Below, piece after piece: positions 13,937 through 22,707 of a stretch of DNA of 40,795 nucleotides. Positions within the stretch are counted from its first letter, which is position 1. Each line of letters begins with the position of its first letter. The DNA lies in the NCBI RefSeq assembly GCF_000582685.1, contig NZ_KK073769.1, forward strand, positions 3,464 to 44,258. The letters are read 5' to 3'. Origin of the DNA: [Scytonema hofmanni] UTEX 2349. Its GTDB lineage: Bacteria; Cyanobacteriota; Cyanobacteriia; Cyanobacteriales; Nostocaceae. A program made the position numbers and the translations under genes. The notes under the pieces were generated by a model, which searched no databases, was not told where the DNA came from, and worked only from the letters and a program-made list of their open reading frames with translations.

Positions 13937-15313
13937 ATGCTTACTAACTTATCTATCGCTGAGATTATCAGCAAACAACGCAAGTTTTTTCAAACAGGAG
14001 AAACCAAAAGTATTGATTTTCGCATTGCCCAATTAAAAACTCTCAAAGAAGCAATAATTGAGCATACACAACTTATTATCGAAGCACTGCAAGCAGATTT
14101 AAAGAAACCAGAATTTGAGGCTTATGCAACAGAAGTTTTAGTATATAAGGAAGTTGATTCGGCAATCAAAGATATTAAAAATTGGATTAAGCCTAAGAAA
14201 GCACCAGTTTCTCTTGAGTTTTTCCCGGCATCGGCACGAATTTATCCTGAACCGCTGGGAGTAGTTTTGATTATTGCTCCTTGGAACTATCCATTGCAAT
14301 TAATTATCTCACCATTGGTGGGTGCGATCGCAGCCGGCAATTGTGCAATTCTCAAACCTTCAGAACTCGCACCTCATACTTCTGGTGTTTTAGCACAAAT
14401 TATTTGCAAATCTTTCGATCCGGCTTATATAGCAGTGTTAGAAGGAGGTGTAGAAATAAGTCAACAATTATTAGCAGAAAAGTTTGACCATATCTTTTTT
14501 ACTGGTGGCACAGCAGTCGGTAAAATAGTCATGGAAGCTGCGGCAAAACACCTCACACCAGTTACTTTAGAATTAGGTGGTAAAAGCCCTTGCATTGTTG
14601 ATTCTGACATCAATCTGGAACAAACTGCCAGACGTATTACTTGGGGCAAATTTCTCAACGCAGGACAAACTTGTATTGCACCTGACTATCTTTTAGTTGA
14701 TAAAAAAATCAAAGCTAATTTGTTAGCTGGTATCCAAAAATGTCTCAAAGAATTTTATGGTGATAATCCGGCAACGAGTCCTGATTATGCCAGAATTATT
14801 CATCAAAAACACTTTGACAGGTTGGTTAACTTATTAAAAGATGGTAAAATATTAGTTGGTGGAGAAAGTAATTCTTCAGAGTTTTATATTGCCCCGACGG
14901 TAATTGATCAAGTTTCCTTAACAGATGCGGTGATGCAAGAGGAGATTTTTGGACCTATTTTGCCTGTGATTGAATACACAGATATTAGTGAAGCGATCGC
15001 TTTAATTAATTCTCGACCAAAACCCCTAGCTTTATATCTATTTTCCCAAAACAAAAACCTCCAAAAGCAAGTATGTCAGCAAACTTCATCCGGAGGAGTG
15101 TGTATCAATCACACAGTCATCCAAGTTGGTGTCTCATCTTTACCATTTGGTGGTGTAGGTGAAAGCGGTATTGGTAACTATCACGGCAAAGCTAGTTTTG
15201 ACACATTTTCACATTACAAAAGCGTGTTATACAAGCCTTTCCTAATAGATGTTAAATGGTTATACCCTCCATACAAAGATAAATTATCCTTACTAAAGCG
15301 AATGATTGGGTAA
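13937..15313 (+). CDS. aldehyde dehydrogenase (class 3 / fatty aldehyde type)
   Basis: A 458-residue NAD(P)-dependent aldehyde dehydrogenase. Conserved blocks are APWNYPLQL, the nucleotide loop FFTGGTAVGK, the general base E212 in ELGGKSP, and the nucleophile C246 in NAGQTCIAPDY. The length and the YKPFL...Y C-terminus fit the ALDH3 group, whose cyanobacterial members oxidise fatty or apocarotenoid aldehydes. Exact substrate not determined. It stands alone; heptamer repeats follow. Confidence 0.9.
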   Translation: MLTNLSIAEIISKQRKFFQTGETKSIDFRIAQLKTLKEAIIEHTQLIIEALQADLKKPEFEAYATEVLVYKEVDSAIKDIKNWIKPKKAPVSLEFFPASARIYPEPLGVVLIIAPWNYPLQLIISPLVGAIAAGNCAILKPSELAPHTSGVLAQIICKSFDPAYIAVLEGGVEISQQLLAEKFDHIFFTGGTAVGKIVMEAAAKHLTPVTLELGGKSPCIVDSDINLEQTARRITWGKFLNAGQTCIAPDYLLVDKKIKANLLAGIQKCLKEFYGDNPATSPDYARIIHQKHFDRLVNLLKDGKILVGGESNSSEFYIAPTVIDQVSLTDAVMQEEIFGPILPVIEYTDISEAIALINSRPKPLALYLFSQNKNLQKQVCQQTSSGGVCINHTVIQVGVSSLPFGGVGESGIGNYHGKASFDTFSHYKSVLYKPFLIDVKWLYPPYKDKLSLLKRMIG

Positions 15314-15317
15314 TAGG

Positions 15318-15390
15318 GAATTGGGCATTGGGCATTGGGCATTGGGAATAATTCTTTTTCTAGTCCCCAGTCCCCAGTCCCCAGTCCCCA
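15318..15390. repeat. two kinds of heptamer repeats between convergent genes
   Basis: ATTGGGC repeated about four times, then after an A/T-rich spacer CCCCAGT repeated four times up to the stop codon of the next gene. The same CCCCAGT unit lies inside cobG. Confidence 0.8.
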
Positions 15391-15987
15391 TTAAAAGCTG
15401 CTATAACGTTCTTCAGCCCAAGGTTCCCCACGTCGGTGATAACCATTACGTTCCCAAAAACCGAGTTCTTCGCGCTCTAAAAATTCTAAACCATTAATCC
15501 ATTTAGCACTTTTCCAAGCGTAAAGATGAGGAACAACTAACCGCATTGGTCCACCATGTTCTGTTGACAAATCTTCATCAAATACTTTAAAAGCAAAGAA
15601 GTTTTCTTCGCGCACAAAGTCTTCTATTGCAATATTAGTAGTGTAGCCACCGAAGCTGTGTTCCATAATGTGAGCAGCTTTCGGATCTACCTCAATCAGC
15701 TTCATAAAATCTGTAACTTTAATCCCAGTCCACTTGACATCGAGTTTTGACCAACGTGTTACACAGTGAAAGTCTGCGGTGAATTCGTGTTGGGGCAATG
15801 CCATAAAATCAGACCAGTTAAAAGTAGCAGGTTTTGCCAAACCCCAAACTTTTAATTCCCATTCATCTTTGTTAATTTTCGGTGTTGCACCGTAGGTTAA
15901 GACAGGGAACCCCTTAGTTAAATATTGTCCTTGAGGAACGCGTTCGCTTTCTTCTTTTGGTGGTTTCTGAAAAAATTTACCTAGCAT
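15391..15987 (-). CDS. sulfite oxidase-like molybdopterin oxidoreductase
   Basis: A 198-residue protein with the oxidoreductase molybdopterin-binding domain. C75 in DFHCVTRWSKLDVKWTG is the expected molybdenum ligand. The STEHGGPMRLVVPHLYAWKSAKW block binds the cofactor. It lacks an obvious signal peptide and a dimerisation domain, which puts it with the short YedY/YuiH-like cytoplasmic forms. The physiological substrate is unknown. Confidence 0.88.
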   Translation of the reverse strand: MLGKFFQKPPKEESERVPQGQYLTKGFPVLTYGATPKINKDEWELKVWGLAKPATFNWSDFMALPQHEFTADFHCVTRWSKLDVKWTGIKVTDFMKLIEVDPKAAHIMEHSFGGYTTNIAIEDFVREENFFAFKVFDEDLSTEHGGPMRLVVPHLYAWKSAKWINGLEFLEREELGFWERNGYHRRGEPWAEERYSSF

Positions 15988-16054
15988 AATTAAAGAATAA
16001 TAAGTTTTCTGAAGTTAACTAAGTCAGCGTAAATATAAAATGTACTCTTAATTC

Positions 16055-16132
16055 GTAGTGAGCGGTTTACCGCTCATAGCAAAGCTTTTGAGTGCTGTTC
16101 GCAAAGCGTTCCCGCAGGGTAGCCGTCACTAC
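16055..16132. mobile_element. palindromic miniature element
   Basis: Ends GTAGTGA (16055-16061) and TCACTAC (16126-16132) enclose an AGCGGTTTACCGCT palindrome and a GCAAAGCGTTCCCGCAGGGT segment of the type repeated widely in Nostocales genomes. It lies just after rpmF. Confidence 0.55.
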
Positions 16133-16144
16133 ATTAAAAAGAAA

Positions 16145-16318
16145 TTATTCCTCTTCTTCCTCTTCTTCAGCACTTGGATAGACAAATGTAGAACGTCCAG
16201 ACAAAATCGATTTGCCTAACGAAAGAGCTTTCTGGGCTTCAATTACAGCTTTGTGCTTCCAGGTAGCTTTACGTTTATCTCTTTTGGATTTCGATGTTTT
16301 CTTCTTAGGAACAGCCAT
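16145..16318 (-). CDS. rpmF: 50S ribosomal protein L32
   Basis: A 57-residue protein starting MAVPKKKTSKSKRDKRKATW, the family hallmark. The start at 16318 is chosen because all L32 proteins begin MAVPK. The C-terminus ends in a run of seven glutamates, an acidic tail that is longer than usual. It is a component of the large ribosomal subunit. Confidence 0.95.
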   Translation of the reverse strand: MAVPKKKTSKSKRDKRKATWKHKAVIEAQKALSLGKSILSGRSTFVYPSAEEEEEEE

Positions 16319-16441
16319 GACAGCAGATATCGCAACTTTTGACAACCTTATTATTCTAAGCGATCAATTGTCATTCAGTTAGTAATTGACTTGCACAAAT
16401 ATTGTCCTCATATATTTAGTTATGATTCCCATAGTCACTGC

Positions 16442-16510
16442 ACCCCACCCCGTCAAAGCTGTGCTTTGTCTCCCCTCCCCGCTTGCGGGGAGGGGATTAA
16501 GGGGTGGGGT
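16442..16510. repeat. nested G/C-rich palindrome
   Basis: ACCCCACCCC (16442-16451) pairs with GGGGTGGGGT (16501-16510). Inside, CCCCTCCCCGC (16472-16482) pairs with GCGGGGAGGGG (16485-16495). It is related to the core of the element at 7540-7653. The rest of 16319-16607 shows a small GCTTAA/TTAAGC hairpin just before the next start and nothing else. Confidence 0.7.
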
Positions 16511-16607
16511 TCTGCGCTTAAGAGTGCGAGATATAAGCATAATAGTTTAAGTGAAAATAAGATAACAGGTTATAAATTTTCAGATGCGATCGCTTAAAGG
16601 TTAAGCA

Positions 16608-19600
16608 ATGATACCAGCACCCCAGCCAAAGTATGAATATCAAGTAGGGGGAAGTCTACCGGCTGATGCTCCTACTTACGTGACGCGGCAGGCTGATAAG
16701 GATTTATACAGAGGTTTGAAGGCGGCTGAGTTTTGTTATGTGCTGAACTCGCGACAGATGGGCAAATCTAGCTTGCGGGTGCGAACTATGCAACGCTTGC
16801 AAGATGAGGGTGTTGCTTGTGCGGCTATTGATATTACGATGATTGGGACTTGGGATATCACACCTGAGCAATGGTATGCGGGGGTGATTGATTGTATAGT
16901 TGGCAGTTTGTATTTATACAATAAGTTTAATTTGGATAGCTGGTGGGAAAGTCACGGTTTACTTTCTCCGGTGCAGCGATTGGGCAAGTTTATCGAAGAT
17001 GTCTTGTTGGTGGAGATTTCTGGACAAATTGTCATCTTTGTGGATGAGATTGATAGTATTCTCAGTTTGAGTTTTTCCATAGATGACTTTTTTGCTTTAA
17101 TTAGAAGTTGCTATAACTTGCGTGCCGATAACCCAGAGTATAAGCGGATTACTTTTGCGCTGTTTGGGGTAGCGACACCTTCAGATTTGATTGCAGATAA
17201 AAAGCGGACGCCGTTTAATATTGGTAGAGCGATCGCACTCACGGGTTTTCAATTCGACGAAGCTACAACATTAGCTGATGGGTTTGTGGGGGTTAGTAAT
17301 CCCCAAGCTGTGCTGCGAGAGATTTTAGCTTGGACTGGTGGACAACCGTTTCTCACGCAGAAGATTTGTAAATTGGTCGGTAGAGACGCGATTAATCCCA
17401 TCCCTTGTAGAGACGCGATTAATCGCGTCTTCTCCGTCGAATCCCAAATTGAAGAGTTAGTCCGATCGCATGTTATCAAATATTGGGAATCCCAGGATGA
17501 ACCGGAGCATTTAAGGACGATACGCGATCGCCTTTTACAAAATCAGCAGCGTGCTGGCAGATTGTTGGGATTATATCAGCAAATATTGCAACGCGGTGAA
17601 GTTGCGGGTGATGACAGTTCCGAGCAAATGGAATTGCGGCTTTCCGGGTTGGTTGTGAAGGAGCAGGTATTAAAGGTTTCTAACCGCATTTACGCATCGG
17701 TTTTTAATCAAAGTTGGGTTGATGAAGCATTTGCCAAACTGCGTCCCTATGCACAAGCGTTAACAGCGTGGTTCGATTCCGGTTGTCAAGATGAATCGCG
17801 TTTGTTGCGGGGGCAAACATTGCGAGATGCCCAGACATGGACTGTGGGCAAAAGTTTAAGCGATTTGGATTATCAATTTTTAGCTGCTAGTCAGCAGTTA
17901 GACCGGCAAGAAGTGCAAATTGCCTTGGATGCGGAAAGACAAGCAAAGCAAATATTAGCTGATGCACGACAGAAAGCAGAAATCGCTTTAGAAGAAGAGA
18001 GACAAGCAAATCAGCGTTTAGCGCAAGCGCAACAAAAAACACGACGACAAACTTATATTGGTGCTGCGATTTTGGGAGTGTCGCTGCTGGGAGCGGTAGG
18101 AGTAGCGACAGTGGCAGAACAAGCTAGACAAGTGGCAGAAAAAGCTACACAAAACGCTTTCACTGCTGGTGAAGTTGAACGTGAGGGTAATTCTGCCTTA
18201 GAACGGTTTAAATCGAATAAATATGAAAGCGTTCAAAGTTTAGTTTTGGCAATGAAAGCTGGGCAAACTCTCAAAAATTTGGTGAAAGAAAAGCCCTCGA
18301 TTGTCGATTACTCTGCTTTGAGTCCTATACTCAGCATCCAAGAGATTTTAGCGGAGATTCAAGAAAAAAATACCTTGGAGGGACATTCCTTCTTTGTAAG
18401 TAGCGTCGCATTTAGCAGTGATGGCAAAACTATTGCTTCTGGAAGTTGGGACAAGACGATCAAAATTTGGTACTTCGATTTAGATAATTTACTTTCACGA
18501 AGTTGTCAGAAGCTCAAAGGTTATCTGATTACCCATCCAGAGGATTTAGAACCACTGACATTTTGTCAACAACAAAATTCCGATATTTTATTGGCAGCAA
18601 CCCCAGTCATGGTGACAGCCGGAGAAACTTCCGCCAGAAATGGTAATTTTGAAGATGCCCTTGCCAAGTTCAAAACAGCTAAAAAATGGAACTCTAAATT
18701 AGACATTAATCCGCAAGTCAAAACTGATTCTCTCCGCTTGGAGGTTGAAGGTAGAAAGTTAGCCAATGAAGGCGATTTTGATGGTGCAATAATTAAGTTT
18801 AAACAAGCAAAGCAATTAAACGCCAAAATTGACTTCGACACAGATACCGATGGTGTGCAGAACGATCCCGAAAAAGTTGCCAAAGAACTTGTCAGTCAAG
18901 CTTTAGTTCAACAAGCCAGAGAAATAGCAGATAAAGGTGATGTTGACGGTGCAACAGCCAAGTTGAAACAAGCACAGCAACTAAACGCCAAAATTGACCT
19001 TGATGATAATACAGAAGGTGTGCAAACTAACCCCCAAGCTGTTGCCAAAAAACTTTTCAGTCAAGCCTTAGTTCAACAAGGTAAAGACTTAGCCACACAA
19101 GGTAATTTTGATGGTGCAGTTGCCAAGTTTAAACAAGCACAGAAACTAGATGCCAAAGTTGACCTCGACCCATATAATACCGATGGGGTGCAAACTAACA
19201 TCCAAGCTGTTGCCAAAGACTTTACTAGCAAAGGATTTGTTGATCAAGGCAAACAACTTGCCAGACAAGGTGATATTAATGATGCAGTTGCCAAGTTGAA
19301 ACAAGCACAACGAATCCAACCCAAGGTAGATATCAATCCAGACATTGATGGTGTCCAAAATAATCCCGAAAAAGTAGCCCAAGACTTTTACATAGCCGGT
19401 TTAATTGACCAAGCCAAAGACCAATTAAAGCAGGATGAATATAGCAAAGCGCTTGCAGTTTATAAAAGAATTGAAAACTTCAAACCAACAAAAGAAAACC
19501 TAGCTAAATCTGAGAATAGTTTCTGCCGGCAAGCTAGCTTACAAGGTTATGTCAAGAATGTAATTAACGATGCTTGTGAAAAAGCTGTGAAACTTGCACC

Positions 19601-19796
19601 TAATGATGCTGATATCCGCGATAGTCGCGGTTTAGCGAGAGCGCTAACTGGTAATTTTAAAGGTGCAATTGAGGACTTTCAGGTATTTATCGAATCAACT
19701 GACGACGCTGAGAAGAAGAAACAACGGGAAGCTTGGGTTAAAGATTTGCAAGCCGGCAATAATCCCTTTACACCAGAGGTGTTAGAGAAGTTGTAG
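16608..19796 (+). CDS. AAA-like ATPase with membrane segment, single WD40 blade and helical repeats
   Basis: A 1062-residue signalling-type protein. The N-terminal AAA-like domain has NSRQMGKSS (about 47-55) as P-loop and IVIFVDEIDSI (141-151) as Walker B. A coiled coil (about 440-480) leads to one membrane segment (about 481-502). One WD40 repeat only (about 590-622, GHSFFVSSVAFSSDGK, IKIWYFD) is followed at once by the DLDNLLSRSC..L tail normally found after the last blade. The C-terminal half has about five repeats of 60-70 residues built on AxxKLKQAQQLNAKID. Relatives are common in filamentous cyanobacteria, with function unknown. A short dispersed repeat is embedded at 17388-17427. Confidence 0.85.
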   Translation: MIPAPQPKYEYQVGGSLPADAPTYVTRQADKDLYRGLKAAEFCYVLNSRQMGKSSLRVRTMQRLQDEGVACAAIDITMIGTWDITPEQWYAGVIDCIVGSLYLYNKFNLDSWWESHGLLSPVQRLGKFIEDVLLVEISGQIVIFVDEIDSILSLSFSIDDFFALIRSCYNLRADNPEYKRITFALFGVATPSDLIADKKRTPFNIGRAIALTGFQFDEATTLADGFVGVSNPQAVLREILAWTGGQPFLTQKICKLVGRDAINPIPCRDAINRVFSVESQIEELVRSHVIKYWESQDEPEHLRTIRDRLLQNQQRAGRLLGLYQQILQRGEVAGDDSSEQMELRLSGLVVKEQVLKVSNRIYASVFNQSWVDEAFAKLRPYAQALTAWFDSGCQDESRLLRGQTLRDAQTWTVGKSLSDLDYQFLAASQQLDRQEVQIALDAERQAKQILADARQKAEIALEEERQANQRLAQAQQKTRRQTYIGAAILGVSLLGAVGVATVAEQARQVAEKATQNAFTAGEVEREGNSALERFKSNKYESVQSLVLAMKAGQTLKNLVKEKPSIVDYSALSPILSIQEILAEIQEKNTLEGHSFFVSSVAFSSDGKTIASGSWDKTIKIWYFDLDNLLSRSCQKLKGYLITHPEDLEPLTFCQQQNSDILLAATPVMVTAGETSARNGNFEDALAKFKTAKKWNSKLDINPQVKTDSLRLEVEGRKLANEGDFDGAIIKFKQAKQLNAKIDFDTDTDGVQNDPEKVAKELVSQALVQQAREIADKGDVDGATAKLKQAQQLNAKIDLDDNTEGVQTNPQAVAKKLFSQALVQQGKDLATQGNFDGAVAKFKQAQKLDAKVDLDPYNTDGVQTNIQAVAKDFTSKGFVDQGKQLARQGDINDAVAKLKQAQRIQPKVDINPDIDGVQNNPEKVAQDFYIAGLIDQAKDQLKQDEYSKALAVYKRIENFKPTKENLAKSENSFCRQASLQGYVKNVINDACEKAVKLAPNDADIRDSRGLARALTGNFKGAIEDFQVFIESTDDAEKKKQREAWVKDLQAGNNPFTPEVLEKL
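17388..17427. repeat. dispersed GTAGAGACGCGATTAATC repeat inside a gene
   Basis: Two copies of GTAGAGACGCGATTAA, the second palindromic (GACGCGATTAATCGCGTC), lie in frame and encode GRDAINPIPCRDAINRVF. The motif family recurs at 26374, 27300-27355, 27846, 39455 and 40635. Confidence 0.7.
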
Positions 19797-19847
19797 GGGG
19801 AGTAGGGGAGCAGGGGGAGTTGGACATCTTGCATCAGTTGCAACAAC

Positions 19848-19964
19848 CCGCCGAGGAATAAATTCCACGGCTAATAGCTAAAGTCGTCTAAAGACGACTG
19901 AGTAAGAGTTTTAGTCCACTTAAGTGGACTTGAACTATTAGCCCGGAGTTTTAACTCTGGGCGG
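19848..19964. mobile_element. miniature element with hairpin arms (IS200/IS605-like style)
   Basis: Ends CCGCC (19848-19852) and GGCGG (19960-19964), with inner CGGCTAATAG/CTATTAGCC arms. It holds two internal hairpins, AGTCGTCT/AGACGACT and AGTCCACTTAAGTGGACT. The AGTCCACTTAAGTGGACT hairpin recalls ends mobilised by IS200/IS605 enzymes; no transposase is inside. Confidence 0.55.
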
Positions 19965-20093
19965 TTCTTGTGGCTTACTGAGATGGCGGAAGTTATCAGG
20001 AGTGGGGGAGCGATACTCTTTCAGAGTCACTTCGCGATCGCACTTTCATTATCAAGTAGGCGATCACACAACACAGTATTTTATTCTTATATC

Positions 20094-20323
20094 GTAACCA
20101 CAGCCTCGACGTTAGTAACCAAAGTCTCGACGTTAGTAACCAAAGTCTCGACGTTAGTAATCAAAGTCACGATGTTAGTAATCAAAGTCACGATGTTAGT
20201 AATCAAAGTCACGATGTTAATAACCAAAGTCACGATGTTAGTAACCAAAGTCACGATGTTAGTAATCAAAGTCACGATGTTAATAACCAAAGTCACGATG
20301 TTGGTAATCAAAGTCACGATGTT
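20094..20323. repeat. array of about eleven 21-bp direct repeats
   Basis: The unit is AGTCACGATGTTAGTAATCA plus A, with first copies carrying CTCGACG. In one plus frame it reads as the heptapeptide SHDVSNQ. About 15 of 21 bases match the unit at 7669-7914. No start codon with a ribosome site was found. From 20324 to 20586 only a HIP1 site and the presumed promoter of the next gene are seen. Confidence 0.85.
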
Positions 20324-20586
20324 ATAAGCAAAACTTAAGCTTTAGTAACGAAGCCTTTAATTTTTCTAATAGAACGTTATGTGTTATGTGAAAATTCTAA
20401 AGTGATAAACAGGGCTTGAACGTATAAGCGATCGCATGTGTACAGCTTTATTACATTCTTTAGGTAATAGTACTTGGATTTTCCGAAAAATAAATCATAA
20501 TTATATTTAATTTAGACATTCTCTTCATCAAACTTTACCTGTTAATATTTTTACTAAGTATATATAGATGTAAAGTCAGGTAAATT

Positions 20587-21270
20587 ATGCTTCGTTCACG
20601 TATTGCATGGCTTATTCCAGTAGCCTTAACTTTAGTTGGTTTGGCATCAAATGTAAAAAGTGCGATCGCTCAAACTACCACTAACTTTGATGTAACATAC
20701 AAAACATTATTTTCGCTTCAACCCAGAACAGACTTAGGTGAAGGTATCTTCAGAGCAACCATCACAGGTGAAAGTAAAGACGCTCTTTACGGGTTGACTA
20801 ACTTTGAAAGTAATACATATGGAAAATTAGTAGAGTCTACCCCGACAAGCCAAAAGTTTCAATTTAATGCAGATCCAACCGCGTTTGGCTTACAAAACCA
20901 AAATATATTAGGAGACGTATATTTTAACGCTGACAAGAACTCTCCTAATAAATTGTTTGGCACGGCGAACGATATGGCTACAATTAACTTTGCAAACAAC
21001 ACAGTCATGGGTGGTGGGACAATAACTTTAACTGGGGGAACCGGCATCTTCGACCAAGCAAGCGGCAAAATAACCTTTACCCAGCAAGACAACCTCGATC
21101 CTACTGCACCTCCAGGAACTCCTGTGGTAGGTGAGGCAACGTTGAAATTCTTTGTGCAAACTCCTAAGAAAGTTCCCGAACCAACAACCACAACAACTTT
21201 AGTCGGTATAGGTGTAATTGGTACAGGTTTACTGCTGCGTCGGCACCGGAATAAACATACATTCAGTTAA
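20587..21270 (+). CDS. exported protein with PEP-CTERM sorting signal
   Basis: A 227-residue protein with an N-terminal signal peptide (about 1-28, ending AIAQ), a beta-rich middle with Gly/Thr segments (TVMGGGTITLTGGTGIFDQA) and a C-terminal PEP-CTERM tripartite signal: VPEPTTTT, hydrophobic helix LVGIGVIGTGLLL, basic RRHRNK. Such proteins are exported and processed by exosortase and often occur with extracellular polysaccharide genes. The next gene is a glycosyltransferase. A miniature element begins at its stop codon. Confidence 0.9.
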   Translation: MLRSRIAWLIPVALTLVGLASNVKSAIAQTTTNFDVTYKTLFSLQPRTDLGEGIFRATITGESKDALYGLTNFESNTYGKLVESTPTSQKFQFNADPTAFGLQNQNILGDVYFNADKNSPNKLFGTANDMATINFANNTVMGGGTITLTGGTGIFDQASGKITFTQQDNLDPTAPPGTPVVGEATLKFFVQTPKKVPEPTTTTTLVGIGVIGTGLLLRRHRNKHTFS

Positions 21271-21379
21271 TATAGCGGTTTTCAGTTGGGTGCAATACAT
21301 CAAAGAATTAGGGAACCGCAGATGAACGCAGATGGACGCAGATAAATCTGTACTTGATTCAAACGAGAACCGCTATATT
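21269..21379. mobile_element. miniature inverted-repeat element at the PEP-CTERM stop codon
   Basis: AATATAGCGGTTTTC (21269-21283) and GAGAACCGCTATATT (21365-21379) are 15-bp inverted ends with one mismatch. The interior has CGCAGATGAACGCAGATGGA-type repeats. The left end overlaps the TAA of the upstream gene. The rest of the gap to 21551 holds a CGCTCATG/CATGAGCG hairpin and nothing else clear. Confidence 0.65.
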
Positions 21380-21551
21380 CCTCACCGCTCATGTCCTTCG
21401 TGGTCATGAGCGTTACCCACCCGATTGTAAGTCGTCCGGTAACGAGTGCTATTAATTATCGGCGTTTATCTGCGGTTTAAAATCCACATATCGAATAAGG
21501 AACAGTCTCACAGCCGCTGATGTCCTATCCTGGAGATGGATACATAGTATT

Positions 21552-22499
21552 GTGGGTTTAGTTGTGTTTTTTAGCGTTGTTATTCCAACTTACAATCGCC
21601 AGCCGATTTTAGAAAAGTGCCTCAAAGCCTTAGAATTGCAGAAACTCAGTACTGACTACGAAGTTGTCTTGGTAGATGATGGTTCTACTGATAGCACATT
21701 GTCATGGTTGGAAGCAAACCAAAGCGAGTTTCCTCATGTGCGAGTTTTTCAACAAAACCATGCAGGACCCGCTGCTGCTCGCAATTTAGGAGTAGAACAG
21801 GCAAAAGGTGATATAATTATCTTTATTGATAGTGATTTAGTAGTACTTGATAATTTTTTGCAAGCTCATGAGACTGCATTAATAGAAGGACAAGAGAAAT
21901 TAGGAAGCGATCGCTTCTTTACTTACGGTGCAGTGATTAACACTTGCAATTTTGACAACCCCACCGCTGAACCTTATAAAATCACCGATTTTTCCGCTGC
22001 ATTTTTTGCTACAGGTAATGTTGCCATTCCCAAACATTGGTTAGAAAAAGCTGGACTCTTTGACACTCGCTTTCAACTCTATGGCTGGGAAGACTTAGAA
22101 TTAGGCGTCAGACTTAAAGAACTAGGTTTAAAGCTGATTAAATGTCCAGAAGCCGTTGGCTATCATTGGCATCCACCATTTAACTTACAGCAAATTAAGA
22201 ACTTAATTGATAAAGAAATTCAACGTGGACGTATGGGAGTTTTATTTTATCAAAAGCATCCAACTTGGGAAGTGCGAATGATGATTCAAATGACTTGGTT
22301 GCATCGCTTACTTTGGGGAATTCTCTCACTCAACGGCACACTAAACGAACGCACAATGGCGCCCTTTTTGCAATGGCTAATTAATTCCGGTAAACCTCAA
22401 TTAGCTTTAGAAATAGCCCGAATTTTTCTCAATTGGTATAACGTCAAAGGAGTTTATGCAGCTTACGCTGAACTTCAGCCCAAAAATGTTAGTGGATAG
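21552..22499 (+). CDS. family 2 glycosyltransferase
   Basis: A 315-residue GT-A fold enzyme: FSVVIPTYNR at the N-terminus, VLVDDGSTDST (nucleotide-sugar binding), DSD metal motif in FIDSDLVVL (about 90-98) and YGWEDLELGVRLKELG (catalytic ED pair). Start is GTG at 21552; a GGAG lies 17 bases upstream, farther than usual, and a second GTG at 21564 is possible. It probably transfers a sugar to an extracellular polysaccharide or lipid. Its stop codon TAG is formed inside the first TGGATAG heptamer, so the repeat has reached the end of the gene. Confidence 0.88.
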   Translation: MGLVVFFSVVIPTYNRQPILEKCLKALELQKLSTDYEVVLVDDGSTDSTLSWLEANQSEFPHVRVFQQNHAGPAAARNLGVEQAKGDIIIFIDSDLVVLDNFLQAHETALIEGQEKLGSDRFFTYGAVINTCNFDNPTAEPYKITDFSAAFFATGNVAIPKHWLEKAGLFDTRFQLYGWEDLELGVRLKELGLKLIKCPEAVGYHWHPPFNLQQIKNLIDKEIQRGRMGVLFYQKHPTWEVRMMIQMTWLHRLLWGILSLNGTLNERTMAPFLQWLINSGKPQLALEIARIFLNWYNVKGVYAAYAELQPKNVSG

Positions 22500-22703
22500 T
22501 GGATAGTGGATAGTGGATAGTGGATGGTGGTTAGTGGTTAGTGGTTAATGGTTGGTGGATAGTGGATAGTGGATAGTGGATAGTGGATAGTGCTAAACCA
22601 TCTACTAACAACCAACAACCAACAACCAACAACCAACAACCAACAACCATCTACTAACAACCAACAACCAACAACCATCTACTAACAACTAACAACCATC
22701 AAC
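22495..22703. repeat. two opposed heptamer repeat tracts
   Basis: About a dozen TGGATAG-type heptamers (22495-22590) are followed by many ACAACCA-type heptamers (22605-22703). The second tract is complementary to the TGGTTAGTGGTTG variant units of the first, so the transcript could fold into a long hairpin between the convergent genes. Confidence 0.8.
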
Positions 22704-22707
22704 CAAC

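Noticed and set aside
19968..20327. Open frames through the 21-bp array, on both strands
   Set aside because: Period divisible by three keeps several frames open at once; no start signals. Listed only as a repeat.
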